Origin: Candidatus Gastranaerophilales bacterium | GTDB taxonomy: Bacteria > Cyanobacteriota > Vampirovibrionia > Gastranaerophilales > Gastranaerophilaceae | Reading direction: 5' to 3' | Assembly (NCBI GenBank): GCA_947630045.1 | Contig: CANRGC010000006.1 | Coordinates: forward strand, 1-64,000 | DNA length: 64,000 nt | In this document: in pieces, positions 1-9,643 of the stretch | How the letters are laid out: every line of letters begins with the position of its first letter | How positions within the stretch are numbered: the first letter of the stretch is position 1 | The notes under the pieces: model-generated | What the model was told of the DNA's origin: nothing | The model's input: only the letters and a program-made list of their open reading frames with translations | Database searches by the model: none | Program-made: the position numbers and the translations under genes

Positions 1-27
1 TATTAGATAAAATGGAGCTTGTTTAAA

Positions 28-1677
28 ATGCCAACAAACATTTTTGGTGAAAGTAAAGAACAACTTATTGAAGAAATAAACAGGCGGGTAAATGACAAAA
101 TAATTGAAAAAAGTAATGCAGATTTGCTTATAAAATTAATAAATAACGCCGATAGTTTGGAAGAAGCTATTTCAATTGCGGAGCTTGGCACAACATATAA
201 AAAAACCGGTTTTCATTTTGACAAAAGACTTGAGAAAAAGGGAAACGATATAAAATATTTTAAAAAGAATAAAGAACTGAGCATTTCCGATAATAAAAGC
301 AACATCAAAAATAAATTAATAATCGGAGATAATTTTTATGCGCTCTTAAATTTGTTGATAGAATATCGAGGAAAAATTGATGTAATCTATATTGACCCGC
401 CCTATGGAAAAGATTCCATGGGAGAGTTTGCAGATATGAACTATAATAATGCAATAACCAGAGATAACTTGCTTTCCATGCTATATCCGAGATTGCTTTT
501 AGCGAAACAACTCTTGTCTGAAACAGGAGTTATCTTTTGCAGTATCGACGATAAAAATCAAGCTTATGTAAAATGTTTGTTTGATGAAGTGTTTGCTGAG
601 AAAAATTTCTCAGGAAATATAATATGGCAAAAGAAAAACAAGCCGTCTTTTTTATCAAGAAACTTTGGAACCATACATGAATATATTCTTTGCTATATCA
701 AAGATTTTAACTGCACTTTTCCTTTCGCAGTAGAAAAAACCAAAGTCGGAAAAAAATATCCTTTTAACAATGCAGGAAATCCTATGTCCAAGATTAAACT
801 TCCTCCATACTCTGTAAGTTTAAATTTTCCGGATGGGACTATAAAAGCTCAAGATATGTCAGAAGGAAACATTATAACAAAACTGTTAAATGATGTTATT
901 GTAAAAGACGGAAAAAATACAAACGAGATAATATTAGAAGGTGAATGGAGATGTTCTCAAAAGACGATTGATGAAAAAATAAAAGATAAAACCCCAATAA
1001 CTATTGCCAAAGTTCCTTTTAGACCAAACTTTATAGAAAATGGCGGTGAGATAAAAAAGATGAAGAATGTCTTGTCGAAAGCTTCTTATGACTGTGAAAC
1101 AAATGAAGACGGAGAAAAACAATTTAAAAATATACTTCCAAATACAAAATTTGATAACCCCAAACCCTCGGGATTAATTAAATTATTGATAAAAGCTTGC
1201 ACCTATGACAATAAAAATTCAATCATACTAGACTTTTTTGCAGGTTCAGGCACAACAGGGCAAGCTGTCTTGGAATTAAATAAAGAAGACGAAGGCAATC
1301 GGCAATTTATTTTATGCACCTTAAATGAAATTACGGACATTAATCCAAACGGCGTTGCATATGACGTAACAACAAAACGTTTAAAACGCATTATGACAGG
1401 CAAATGTTACGACGGAAACACCAATTTTGACTGGATAAAAAACAATCAGCCATACGGCGGAAATCTGGATGTATATGAAATAGAGTCGGTATCAAACTCC
1501 GAAAACACAACAGGAAAAACCGCCTTTGATGTTATTGACGAAACACTTTACGGTAAGGAAAAATTTGCAACATTAAAAGAAAAAATCGACTGGGTTTGTA
1601 ACAATTTTGACGGAACCCAAAAGTCAATTGAAAATGACGAGGAATGGCAAAAAAGAACGGAGAACAGACAATGCTGA
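28..1677 (+). CDS. mod: Type III restriction-modification DNA methyltransferase (Mod)
   Basis: This is a predicted DNA adenine N6-methyltransferase that should modify and recognise the target site of a type III restriction system. The catalytic motif IV, IDPPYG, lies near residue 120, and the AdoMet-binding motif I, FAGSGTTG, lies near residue 400. The order IV before I marks a beta-class enzyme, as in type III Mod subunits. The variable stretch between them is the likely target-recognition domain. I chose the ATG at 28 because GGAG sits at 14-17; an in-frame TTG at 19 is too close to it. The 549 residues are within the lower range for Mod. The stop overlaps the res start by 7 bases, so the two are translationally coupled. 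Anything upstream of base 1 is unseen. Confidence 0.9.
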   Translation: MPTNIFGESKEQLIEEINRRVNDKIIEKSNADLLIKLINNADSLEEAISIAELGTTYKKTGFHFDKRLEKKGNDIKYFKKNKELSISDNKSNIKNKLIIGDNFYALLNLLIEYRGKIDVIYIDPPYGKDSMGEFADMNYNNAITRDNLLSMLYPRLLLAKQLLSETGVIFCSIDDKNQAYVKCLFDEVFAEKNFSGNIIWQKKNKPSFLSRNFGTIHEYILCYIKDFNCTFPFAVEKTKVGKKYPFNNAGNPMSKIKLPPYSVSLNFPDGTIKAQDMSEGNIITKLLNDVIVKDGKNTNEIILEGEWRCSQKTIDEKIKDKTPITIAKVPFRPNFIENGGEIKKMKNVLSKASYDCETNEDGEKQFKNILPNTKFDNPKPSGLIKLLIKACTYDNKNSIILDFFAGSGTTGQAVLELNKEDEGNRQFILCTLNEITDINPNGVAYDVTTKRLKRIMTGKCYDGNTNFDWIKNNQPYGGNLDVYEIESVSNSENTTGKTAFDVIDETLYGKEKFATLKEKIDWVCNNFDGTQKSIENDEEWQKRTENRQC

Positions 1678-3764
1678 AAGAAGCGATTAATCTTCAAGAA
1701 AATGCCGTTTCTCAATTAATAGAACAAATTAACAAAAAAGATGAAATAACTTTTAAAGCTCCCACCGGCAGCGGTAAAACCTATATGATGTCTGATTTTA
1801 TGGATAGGACAATATCAGAAAATAAGGATGTTATATTTTTGGTATCGACTTTATCAAAAGGAAATCTGGCTAAACAAAATTATGATAAATTTATGCAATA
1901 TGCAAATAACGGAAACTTTCCCAATATTTGTGCATATTTAATAAATACCGAAAATTCAGGAGAAGAAACATTATACATTCCGACAGATTATAATGTATAT
2001 ATTCTTCCAAGAGATTTATATAAAAAGGGCGGACGCCTAATGGAAGGCGTTTTGGAAAACTTTTTAAATACAATAACAAATTCATTATTTGCATTAAACA
2101 AAAAAATTTACCTCATAAAAGATGAATGTCATATTGAAACATCTAATCTTGATTCTATTTCAAAACATTATTTCTCTAAGATAATTAATTTTTCGGCAAC
2201 TCCAAATTTAAAAAGAGGGCAGATTCCTGATGTTGAAATTAAAGAAAGTGACGCTATCGAAGCAAAATTAATAAAACATATAGAATTCGGAAACGATGAA
2301 GATACGGTTGAAACTGCGATTAATAAATTACAAGAAATAAAAAAAGAATACAGAAACCTGTTAGAAGTTAATCCTTGTTTAATTATTCAAATTTCAAACA
2401 AAGAAAAGGCAGACGAAGAATTAAAAAATAAAATTTTTCCCACTCTGGAAAAATATCAAGATTTAAAATGGATGCTTATTGTTGATAAAAACTCTGACTG
2501 CGATACAAACGACTTTTTTAAAATAAAAAAGCTTCCCGTATCAAAATGGAAAGATTATGCAAAAGAGAATTTATCAACAATAGATATAATTATATTCAAA
2601 ATGGTTATATCTGAAGGCTGGGATATTCCTCGTGCTTGTATGCTGTATCAGGTAAGAGATACAAAAAGCAAACAACTGGATGAACAAGTAATAGGCAGAG
2701 TCAGAAGAAACCCGAGATTGTCAGATTTTGAAAATTTATCGGGCGAAGCTCAAAAACTTGCCACAACATCTTGGATATGGGGAATTTCAAAAAACGAAAA
2801 AGGTAAAAGCTATTCGGTTAAACTGTTTGATGAGCCTGAAGATATTACAAATGAAATTAAACTTAAAATAACCCGTCTTAAAAATTTAACGGAAAAAGAC
2901 GATTTCAATCTGAGCGATTTTATTGAAAAACAAAACAAATTATATTCCTGTTCCAACATATTTGAATTATACAAAAAGCTGAACAAAAGTGATGATAATA
3001 TAAAAAAGATGTGTTATGAATATGCTGACAGTGTGGACAAATGGTGGAAATTTAATGACAATATTGATGCCATATCAAAGGAATGCAACAAATTTTCATG
3101 CGATTATGAAAAAAGTATGGAAACCGTAAAAGATGACAAAGGAAGCGAGCTTTTAATATCATTCCCGCCTGAGAGTTTTTATATTGACAATGAAAATTAT
3201 TTAAATGTTCCAAATTGGGTATGGAAAAAGAAGAACGGAAATGATAAGTTTTCTTTTGACAGCGAAGCGGAAAGAGAATGGGCGGACTTATTACAAACAC
3301 TCTCTTATGAAAATGCGATTAAAAAGGTAATATGCGGCAAGAAAAATCCCGCTGCACAAAATTTTTTAAAGGAACTTGTGCCTGATAAATTAGAGCCTGT
3401 TTCAAAATTTTTATGGGGTAAAAACTATATCGTTAATTCCGAAATAAAGTTTGAATATTATCTTGACGGAATACACAGTTCATATCCTGATTTTATATTA
3501 ATGGACAGCTTTAACAGAATACATATATTTGAAATAAAAAGCGTAAATATATCAGACTCCGCTAAATTTGACAACCAAAAATATAAAGAGAAAATTGAAG
3601 AACTGGAAAAATGCTATGCAAAAGCTTCAAAGCTTACAAAATATATATTTTATCTTCCTATACAAAAAAATGAAGAATGGCATATTATCAGATATATAAA
3701 CGGAAATAAAGATGTATTAACTAAAGAACAGTTTAAAGATTTTGTCCAAAAAGGCGAAAAATAA
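1671..3764 (+). CDS. res: Type III restriction enzyme, Res helicase-endonuclease subunit
   Basis: This is the ATP-dependent translocase and nuclease partner of the preceding Mod. An SF2 helicase core is visible: Walker A PTGSGKT at residues 31-37, the DECH box at 151-154, SATPN near 180, and a motif V/VI region with SEGWDIPRA and QVIGRVRRNP near 320-345. The C-terminus carries a PD-(D/E)xK-like nuclease motif, PDFIL near residue 604 followed by FEIKS near 620. I start at ATG 1671, which has GGAG at 1659-1662; the longer reading from 1644 would bury it further in mod. At 697 residues it is shorter than the 900-1000 typical of characterised Res proteins, but all key motifs are present, so it looks functional. 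Confidence 0.88.
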   Translation: MLKEAINLQENAVSQLIEQINKKDEITFKAPTGSGKTYMMSDFMDRTISENKDVIFLVSTLSKGNLAKQNYDKFMQYANNGNFPNICAYLINTENSGEETLYIPTDYNVYILPRDLYKKGGRLMEGVLENFLNTITNSLFALNKKIYLIKDECHIETSNLDSISKHYFSKIINFSATPNLKRGQIPDVEIKESDAIEAKLIKHIEFGNDEDTVETAINKLQEIKKEYRNLLEVNPCLIIQISNKEKADEELKNKIFPTLEKYQDLKWMLIVDKNSDCDTNDFFKIKKLPVSKWKDYAKENLSTIDIIIFKMVISEGWDIPRACMLYQVRDTKSKQLDEQVIGRVRRNPRLSDFENLSGEAQKLATTSWIWGISKNEKGKSYSVKLFDEPEDITNEIKLKITRLKNLTEKDDFNLSDFIEKQNKLYSCSNIFELYKKLNKSDDNIKKMCYEYADSVDKWWKFNDNIDAISKECNKFSCDYEKSMETVKDDKGSELLISFPPESFYIDNENYLNVPNWVWKKKNGNDKFSFDSEAEREWADLLQTLSYENAIKKVICGKKNPAAQNFLKELVPDKLEPVSKFLWGKNYIVNSEIKFEYYLDGIHSSYPDFILMDSFNRIHIFEIKSVNISDSAKFDNQKYKEKIEELEKCYAKASKLTKYIFYLPIQKNEEWHIIRYINGNKDVLTKEQFKDFVQKGEK

Positions 3765-3875
3765 AAACAACATTATTATATGACGTTTGGGCAATATCGG
3801 TTAATTTCCAAAGACACACAAAAACCGACAGAAAATGGAAAAGCGCCAAATTTAAAAATTTTTAGTTGTTATAAT

Positions 3876-3904
3876 AAAAAAACTAAGCTCTGAGCTTAGT
3901 TTTT
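3876..3904. terminator. Bidirectional intrinsic terminator between res and tRNA-Gly
   Basis: The stem actaagct/agcttagt (3882-3889 with 3893-3900) is flanked by an A-run on the left and a T-run on the right, so it can end transcription from both sides: res on the plus strand and the tRNA on the minus strand. The bases from 3765 to 3875 hold nothing else I can recognise. Confidence 0.75.
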
Positions 3905-3915
3905 ATCTTTTTAAA

Positions 3916-3990
3916 TGGAGCGGGAGACGAGGATCGAACTCGCGACATCTTCCTTGGCAAGGAAGCATTCTACCACTGAATTACTCCCGC
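3916..3990 (-). tRNA. tRNA-Gly (anticodon GCC)
   Basis: The minus strand reads a full cloverleaf. The acceptor stem GCGGGAG pairs with CTCCCGC, followed by discriminator T and an encoded CCA (3916-3918). The T arm is GCGAGTTCGATCCTCGT. The anticodon loop CTTGCCAAG puts GCC at 3956-3958. The D arm contains AGTGGTAGAA. Its 3' end faces the restriction-modification genes. It is the only tRNA I find in the window. Confidence 0.97.
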
Positions 3991-4049
3991 AAAATATACA
4001 CTTTGCATAATTAATAATATCTTATCAAGATTTCGTGTCAACTTTTAAT

Positions 4050-5279
4050 TTAAAAAACCATTGAATATATGTCAGGCACCAAAACAGGCTCTTTGTCTTT
4101 GTTTTTCACAAATTCTCTTTCATGCTTACTTTTTGGGTCAATCAAAGACCTTTTAACCCAATCTTTAGTTGAATTTCCCCAATTTTCAAAACAATTTTTA
4201 AGGCTTTCGCCAATTTTTCTTTGATATCTAAAATAAGTTTTTTCTTCCTCTTTAAGGTTTTCATTATTTAAAATTTCATCAATATTTTCTAAAAACCGGT
4301 CAGCCTTTTTAATTGTTAAATTCCAGTTTTTAATTGCACCGTTCGGGTTTTTTTCATAATTAACCGCCGTGTCAGCCTGTTCAAACGTGTATAATAAATC
4401 CATTCTTCTTGCTTCGTTTTTAATAACTTCTAAAGAAGGGTCTTTCAATATTTCCGCATAGTTTTCTTCATATGAAATCGAATTTTCCAAAGATTTGTTT
4501 TTAAGACCGTTTAAATTTTTTACTCTGTAAGAATAATATTCGCCCTTTGCCTTTAAATATTCAACAAAAGCTTCTTTGGGGGAAACATTTGTATCTTGCC
4601 AGCCTTGAATACAATCTTGAATTCCGTTGTGCTCAAAATTTATAAGGTTATTTTTTAAAATAAACGAAGGGTAAGGCTCACTTGCTTTTTCAAAAGGTTC
4701 AAAAAAGCTTCCTTCCCCAAAATCTATAAAATTTACCTTATCTTTATCAAAAAGACAGTTATTCATGTTCAAATCGCCGTGCAAAATTCCTTTTTCATCA
4801 AGCAAAGAAAGATTTTTGAAGAAATTTTTGAAACTTTCACTGTCTGATAAAATTCCTGACTTGCCTTGAACAAAGGTTGAAACAAGAATATCTTTGCCGG
4901 TTTTTTCGTCTTTGAAATAATCAACAAATTTTTGCCCGTCTATTTCTTTTGGGAGCGCTTTTAAAACTTTTGCTTCGTTTGAAAAATCGTTATTTCTGTC
5001 TTTTGCAACTTTTATTGCATAAGATTTCCCGTATTTATCCAGCCTGTAAACATCTCCCTTTAAGCCTTTTGAACTTATCACCCTGTTTTTATTTATTTCA
5101 TTTAAGATATTTTCTCTTGAAATTTTTTCTTTTTTTCCGAGGAATGAAGGGTGGTAATATGCGGGAATATTGCCTATTTCATTATTTTGTTCACATGCGC
5201 ATGATAAAATTTCCTTTTTTGGCGAATTTAAAGGAATATGATTAAAATTATTACCGATTTTATCAACCGAAATGCCCAT
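4050..5279 (-). CDS. Protein-kinase-fold protein with uncharacterised N- and C-terminal regions
   Basis: The middle of this 409-residue protein has a complete protein-kinase-like catalytic set. There is a glycine-rich loop near 69-78, an invariant lysine in YAIKVAKD (K90), a helix-C glutamate (E102), a catalytic loop HGDLNMNN (D169, N174) and a DFG triad at 186-188. HGDL is shared by Bud32/RIO-type and aminoglycoside-phosphotransferase-type kinases, so the substrate could be protein or small molecule. Residues 1-55 and about 200-409 match no family I know; the C-terminal half is charged and looks helical. No signal peptide or membrane segment is seen. It is monocistronic, facing away from pfp, with no clear ribosome binding site before ATG 5279. 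The fold is fairly sure, the function unknown. Confidence 0.7.
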   Translation of the reverse strand: MGISVDKIGNNFNHIPLNSPKKEILSCACEQNNEIGNIPAYYHPSFLGKKEKISRENILNEINKNRVISSKGLKGDVYRLDKYGKSYAIKVAKDRNNDFSNEAKVLKALPKEIDGQKFVDYFKDEKTGKDILVSTFVQGKSGILSDSESFKNFFKNLSLLDEKGILHGDLNMNNCLFDKDKVNFIDFGEGSFFEPFEKASEPYPSFILKNNLINFEHNGIQDCIQGWQDTNVSPKEAFVEYLKAKGEYYSYRVKNLNGLKNKSLENSISYEENYAEILKDPSLEVIKNEARRMDLLYTFEQADTAVNYEKNPNGAIKNWNLTIKKADRFLENIDEILNNENLKEEEKTYFRYQRKIGESLKNCFENWGNSTKDWVKRSLIDPKSKHEREFVKNKDKEPVLVPDIYSMVF

Positions 5280-5309
5280 ATATAAATGAAAACAAATAAA
5301 AATAAAAAT

Positions 5310-5318
5310 TGCTAAAAT
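5310..5318 (+). promoter_or_regulatory. Extended -10 promoter for pfp
   Basis: TGC followed by TAAAAT (5313-5318) is an extended -10 element, predicting a start near 5325 and a leader of about 50 bases. No convincing -35 is visible. Confidence 0.45.
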
Positions 5319-5376
5319 AGTTTTAAAATCAGGTTTTTTGTATTAAGATATTCATATAAACAAAAAGGAGATTATT

Positions 5377-7053
5377 ATGAGAGATGTATCACCGCTTCAT
5401 AAGGCAAGATTAACGTACAGCCCGAAATTGGCAGGCGTTCTTCAAAAAGGAATTAAAAATGTCAAAGTTTCTTTCGGCGAAAAAACATCCGCCGTTAAAG
5501 ACGAACAAGATATTCAAAATCTTTTTAAAGATGTATACGGCGCACCTATTGCTATTTTTTCAGACAAGGGTGATGAGCTTGAACAAAAAAGAACAAATGT
5601 CGGCGTAATCTTATCAGGCGGGCAAGCCCCCGGCGGACACAACGTTATTGCAGGGCTTTATGACGCTCTTAAACAATCTGATATAAATAATAAATTATAC
5701 GGCTTTTTGGGCGGGCCTTCAGGAATTATTGACGGCAAATATGTTGAATTTAACGACGAATTTATTGACGCATACAGAAACACGGGCGGTTTTGACATTA
5801 TCGGTTCGGGAAGAACAAAACTTGAAACCGAAGAACAGTTTGAAAAAACGCTTGAAAATTGCAAAAAATTAGACATAAACGCAATTGTTATAATCGGCGG
5901 AGATGACTCAAACACTAACGCTTGTATGCTTGCTCAATGGCTAAAAGCTAAAAATACAGGAATTCAGGTAATAGGCTGTCCCAAAACAATTGACGGCGAC
6001 CTTAAAAACGAACAAATCGAAATTTCATTCGGTTTTGATACTGCAACCAAAACTTATTCCGAGCTTATCGGAAATATTATGAGAGACGCTAACTCAGCTA
6101 AAAAATATTGGCACTTTGTTAAATTAATGGGAAGAAGCGCAACCCATGTCGGTCTTGAAGTTGCACTTCAAACACAGCCAAATATAGCGCTCATTTCAGA
6201 AGAAGTTGAAGCAAAAAAACAGTCTTTAAAATCAATTGTTGATTATATAACCGAAATTGTCGTAAAACGTGCTCAAAATGGCAAAAATTTCGGCGTTGCT
6301 TTAATTCCCGAAGGTTTGATTGAATTTGTTCCCGAAATGAAAACAATGATTTCAAACTTAAATGACATTTTGGCAGTTTTAGAAAAAGAAGAAAGCTTTG
6401 TTAATGCTGCCAATGAAGAAAAATATACAATTATTGAATCAAAGTTAAACCCTGAAAATGCTTCCGTATTCAACTCGCTTCCTTCGTTAATCAAGGCTCA
6501 GCTTTTAATGGACAGAGACCCTCATGGCAATGTTCAGGTTTCAAAAATTGAAACGGAAAAACTTTTAATTGAAATGGTAAAATCTAACCTCAAAAAATTA
6601 AAAGCCGAAGGCAAATATGACGGAAAATTTTCCGAACAGGCGCATTTCTTCGGATATGAAGGAAGATGCGCAATGCCTTCAAACTTTGATTCCGACTATT
6701 GCTATTCTCTCGGTTACAACGCATTTGCGCTAATTTTAGCCGGTTTAACAGGCTATTTGTCATCCGTTAAAAACTTAACTGCGCCGGCAAGCGAATGGAA
6801 GGCAGGCGGAGTTCCTTTAACAATGATGATGAATATGGAAAAACGCCACGGAAAAATGAAGCCGGTTATTCAAAAAGCTCTTGTTGAACTTGACGGTCCG
6901 GTATTTAAAGAATTTGAAGCGCATAGAAATCAATATGCTTATGACGATTGCTATGTCTTCCCCGGCGCAATTCAATATTTCGGACCAAGCGAAGTTTGCG
7001 ATGCAACCACAATAACACTTCAGTTGGAACAAAAGGCGGCTGTTAAATGTTAA
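5377..7053 (+). CDS. pfp: Pyrophosphate-dependent 6-phosphofructokinase
   Basis: It phosphorylates fructose 6-phosphate with PPi instead of ATP, reversibly, in glycolysis and gluconeogenesis. Visible family motifs are [11 protein letters not shown] near residue 72, the PPi-type GGDDSNT near 173, [11 protein letters not shown] near 200 (the lysine after PKTIDGD is characteristic of PPi enzymes) and [11 protein letters not shown] near 250. The 558-residue length fits the long group II PPi enzymes found in plants and spirochaetes. The start ATG has AAAAGGAG six bases ahead. The stop overlaps the ychF start by 7 bases. With pyruvate phosphate dikinase elsewhere in the window it suggests a PPi-saving glycolysis. 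Confidence 0.95.
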   Translation: MRDVSPLHKARLTYSPKLAGVLQKGIKNVKVSFGEKTSAVKDEQDIQNLFKDVYGAPIAIFSDKGDELEQKRTNVGVILSGGQAPGGHNVIAGLYDALKQSDINNKLYGFLGGPSGIIDGKYVEFNDEFIDAYRNTGGFDIIGSGRTKLETEEQFEKTLENCKKLDINAIVIIGGDDSNTNACMLAQWLKAKNTGIQVIGCPKTIDGDLKNEQIEISFGFDTATKTYSELIGNIMRDANSAKKYWHFVKLMGRSATHVGLEVALQTQPNIALISEEVEAKKQSLKSIVDYITEIVVKRAQNGKNFGVALIPEGLIEFVPEMKTMISNLNDILAVLEKEESFVNAANEEKYTIIESKLNPENASVFNSLPSLIKAQLLMDRDPHGNVQVSKIETEKLLIEMVKSNLKKLKAEGKYDGKFSEQAHFFGYEGRCAMPSNFDSDYCYSLGYNAFALILAGLTGYLSSVKNLTAPASEWKAGGVPLTMMMNMEKRHGKMKPVIQKALVELDGPVFKEFEAHRNQYAYDDCYVFPGAIQYFGPSEVCDATTITLQLEQKAAVKC

Positions 7054-8144
7054 AATGCGGCATAGTGGGGCTTCCAAACGTTGGGAAATCAACCCTTTTT
7101 AACGCTCTTACGGTTTCCGAGAATGCTCAAAGTGCAAATTACCCTTTTTGCACAATTGAGCCCAATGTCGGTGTGGTAAACGTTCCCGACGAAAGACTTT
7201 ATGTTTTGCAGCCCATGGTAAAAACAAACAACGTGGTTCCCGCAAATATTGAATTTGTTGATATTGCGGGGCTGGTTAAGGGCGCAAGCAAAGGTGAAGG
7301 GCTTGGCAATCAGTTTTTGGCGAACATAAGAGAGTGCGACGCTATAATTCAGGTTGTCAGATGTTTTGATGACCCTAACACAATTCATGTTTCAGGCAAA
7401 ATTGACCCGATTGATGATATTGAAACAATAAACACGGAGCTTGCTCTTGCAGACATTCAATCGCTTGAAAACCGCCTTAAAAAAATATCCAAAACCGCAA
7501 AATCGGGCGATAAGGAAGCTATTATTGAAAATTCAATAATAGAAAGGCTTATGCCTCATCTTGAACAAGGACATTTTATAAATGTAAAAGAACTTTTTGA
7601 CGAAGAAGAACAAAAAATTATAAAACAGTTCTTTTTGCTTATGACAAAGCCCGTTATTTACTGTGCAAACGTTGCGGAAAGCGAGCTTGCAAGTGAAAAT
7701 GACTATGTCAAAAAGGTCAGAGAATACGCTGATAAACAATCGGCTCAAACCGTTGTTATTTGTGCAGGTCTTGAGGCAGAGCTTGTCAGCCTCGGCAAGA
7801 TTGAAGCGGAAAATTATTTAAAAGAACTTGGTGTTCAAACATCAGGTATAGATAAAATGATAAAGTCCGCATACGACCTTTTAGACCTTCAAACCTATAT
7901 AACAGCCGGCGAAAAGGAAGTTAAGGCTTGGACAATTAAAAAAGGAACAAAAGCTCCTCAAGCTGCGGGTGTTATTCATACAGACTTTGAGAAAGGCTTT
8001 ATTAAAGCGGAAGTTGTTTCATATGACGACTTTGTTGCTCAAGGGGGCTGGGTTCAGGCGAGAGAAAAAGGTCTTGCAAGGCTTGAAGGCAAGGACTATG
8101 TAGTTCAAGACGGCGACATTATGGTCTTTAGGTTTGCAAACTAG
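7047..8144 (+). CDS. ychF: Redox-regulated ATPase/GTPase YchF (Obg family)
   Basis: YchF is a conserved ribosome-associated P-loop NTPase of the Obg family, linked to stress and translation control. The P-loop GLPNVGKST is at residues 8-16, the G3 motif reads [10 protein letters not shown] near 70, and a C-terminal TGS domain contains [12 protein letters not shown] and ends in [13 protein letters not shown]. Length (365) is typical. It is the second gene of the pfp unit, with the ATG inside the last codons of pfp, so it is probably translationally coupled. A strong terminator follows. Confidence 0.95.
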   Translation: MLKCGIVGLPNVGKSTLFNALTVSENAQSANYPFCTIEPNVGVVNVPDERLYVLQPMVKTNNVVPANIEFVDIAGLVKGASKGEGLGNQFLANIRECDAIIQVVRCFDDPNTIHVSGKIDPIDDIETINTELALADIQSLENRLKKISKTAKSGDKEAIIENSIIERLMPHLEQGHFINVKELFDEEEQKIIKQFFLLMTKPVIYCANVAESELASENDYVKKVREYADKQSAQTVVICAGLEAELVSLGKIEAENYLKELGVQTSGIDKMIKSAYDLLDLQTYITAGEKEVKAWTIKKGTKAPQAAGVIHTDFEKGFIKAEVVSYDDFVAQGGWVQAREKGLARLEGKDYVVQDGDIMVFRFAN

Positions 8145-8160
8145 CTTAAATTTTTAAAAA

Positions 8161-8196
8161 AATAAACCCTAAAACTTCTTTGTTTTAGGGTTTATT
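8161..8196. terminator. Bidirectional terminator between ychF and the aquaporin gene
   Basis: A near-perfect 15-base inverted repeat (AATAAACCCTAAAAC with GTTTTAGGGTTTATT, loop ttcttt) lies between convergent genes and can serve both. Confidence 0.8.
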
Positions 8197-8206
8197 AATT
8201 GAAAAT

Positions 8207-8851
8207 TTATTCTTCGGTTGTGACACACTTAAATGCCAGAGCGGCAACAATTCCGCCGATAAGGTTCGCTAAGATTGTGTATAACACGGCTTTCCATGAA
8301 ACCATGGATATAAGCCCGACTGAAATTGCAACAGCCGGATTAAATGCTCCCGCACAAAGCGTTCCGCCGACGGCAAAAGCCCCGACTAAAACCGTAAACC
8401 CGATTGCAAGCCCGTAATATGAATTGCCTTCGGTTTTTTTCGTTGTTGCGCTTAAAAGAACAACATAACAAAGGGCAAACGTGAATAAGAATTCCGCAAG
8501 TAAAAGCCCTTTTAAACCAAAGTTTGCAGGCATGATTGCCAAAATTGAATCTTGCGCCATAAATTTAAACAGGTAAACGGCAACAACACCGCCTAAAATT
8601 TGTGAAATAATATAAGGGATATAAAGTTTCGGCGTAAGAGCTCCCCTAATGCAAGATGCAAGTGATACAGCGGGGTTATAATGTCCGCCTGAAATGTGTC
8701 CGCCGGCATAAACCATTACCATTAAAGCCGAAGCTATTGCAAGCGGCGCAATTACACCGTCAGCGCCAAGCAAAGATGTGCATAGCACGGTTAACACCAG
8801 AAAAAAGGTTCCGATTGCTTCAACAAAGCATTTTTTCAAAGTTTCTTTCAT
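8207..8851 (-). CDS. MIP-family aquaporin/glycerol channel with atypical filter
   Basis: This is a six-helix membrane channel of the major intrinsic protein family, expected to pass water or small uncharged solutes across the inner membrane. Both half-helix NPA motifs are present, HYNPAVS at residues 59-61 and AFNPAVA at 171-173. In classical aquaporins and glycerol facilitators the second motif is NPAR, and that arginine forms the aromatic/arginine selectivity filter; here it is valine (V174), so the pore should be less restrictive or have a different selectivity. The 214-residue length is compact but complete. The start ATG has GGAAGGAG. It is transcribed alone, converging on ychF. Confidence 0.85.
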   Translation of the reverse strand: MKETLKKCFVEAIGTFFLVLTVLCTSLLGADGVIAPLAIASALMVMVYAGGHISGGHYNPAVSLASCIRGALTPKLYIPYIISQILGGVVAVYLFKFMAQDSILAIMPANFGLKGLLLAEFLFTFALCYVVLLSATTKKTEGNSYYGLAIGFTVLVGAFAVGGTLCAGAFNPAVAISVGLISMVSWKAVLYTILANLIGGIVAALAFKCVTTEE

Positions 8852-8995
8852 ATAAACTCCTTCCTACCTAACGTTTATAGTTCATCATTTTTTTAAAAAA
8901 CCACAAAATAATAAATTATTTTATAATTCAAATTTTAAAGCAATAATGTTTAAAACGTATAGCAAGAAAGGCTTAAGGCAATCGGGCAAGAAATT

Positions 8996-9643
8996 TTAAG
9001 CGTCTAAAAGTTTTTGAATAGAATATTTTCTGTTATCTGATTTAAAGACGTAATTTCCCGCAACAAGGCAGTTTGCCCCATATAATTTACATTTTTTTGC
9101 CGTAGTATCGTTAATTCCGCCGTCAACCTGAATATATTTTAAATTGGGCGCCATTTCTTTTATTTCTTTTATTTTTACGGCGGCTTTAGGCATAAACATT
9201 TGCCCCGAAAACCCCGGTTCAACCGTCATTACAAGCACCATGTCTATTTTTTTCAGATATGGGGCAATTTCACTGACTTTTGTTTTTGGTTTAATCGAAA
9301 TTCCCGCTATCAGGTTTGCTTCTTTTATCATTTTTATGCAATCAAGAGTTTTTTCCTTGCTTGCTTCAATATGAAAAGTTATAACGTCCGCACCCGCTTT
9401 AATAAAATCAGGAATGTATTTTTCAGGATTTTCAATCATAAGATGAACGTCCAATTTGGAATTTGTCACCCCTCTTAAAGATTTAACAACGGGCGCTCCG
9501 ATTGTGATATTCGGAACAAAATGTCCGTCCATAACATCAATATGTATCCATTTTGCGCCGTTCATAGTGACATCTTTAATTTCATTTTCAAGGTTTGCAA
9601 AGTCTGCCGATAAAATGGACGGTGAAATTATAGTTTCAGACAT
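8996..9643 (-). CDS. rpe: Ribulose-phosphate 3-epimerase
   Basis: It interconverts ribulose 5-phosphate and xylulose 5-phosphate in the pentose phosphate pathway. The (beta/alpha)8 barrel motifs are clear: SPSILSADFANLE, the metal-binding HIDVMDGHFVPN, DVHLMIENPE, MTVEPGFSGQ and QVDGG. I start at ATG 9643, which has AAGGAAG upstream and yields the usual MSETIISPSIL start; an ATG at 9661 would add six lysine-rich residues. The start overlaps the rnc stop by 8 bases. It is the last gene of the pyrH-frr-cdsA-rnc-rpe unit. I see no terminator in the 144 bases after it, which also hold the aquaporin promoter region. Confidence 0.95.
   Translation of the reverse strand: MSETIISPSILSADFANLENEIKDVTMNGAKWIHIDVMDGHFVPNITIGAPVVKSLRGVTNSKLDVHLMIENPEKYIPDFIKAGADVITFHIEASKEKTLDCIKMIKEANLIAGISIKPKTKVSEIAPYLKKIDMVLVMTVEPGFSGQMFMPKAAVKIKEIKEMAPNLKYIQVDGGINDTTAKKCKLYGANCLVAGNYVFKSDNRKYSIQKLLDA

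Noticed and set aside
1-3915. Direct repeat of the tRNA-Gly 3' end marking an integrated element
   Set aside because: No second copy of the tRNA 3' end is visible between base 1 and the tRNA. The far boundary may be outside the window, but there is no direct evidence.
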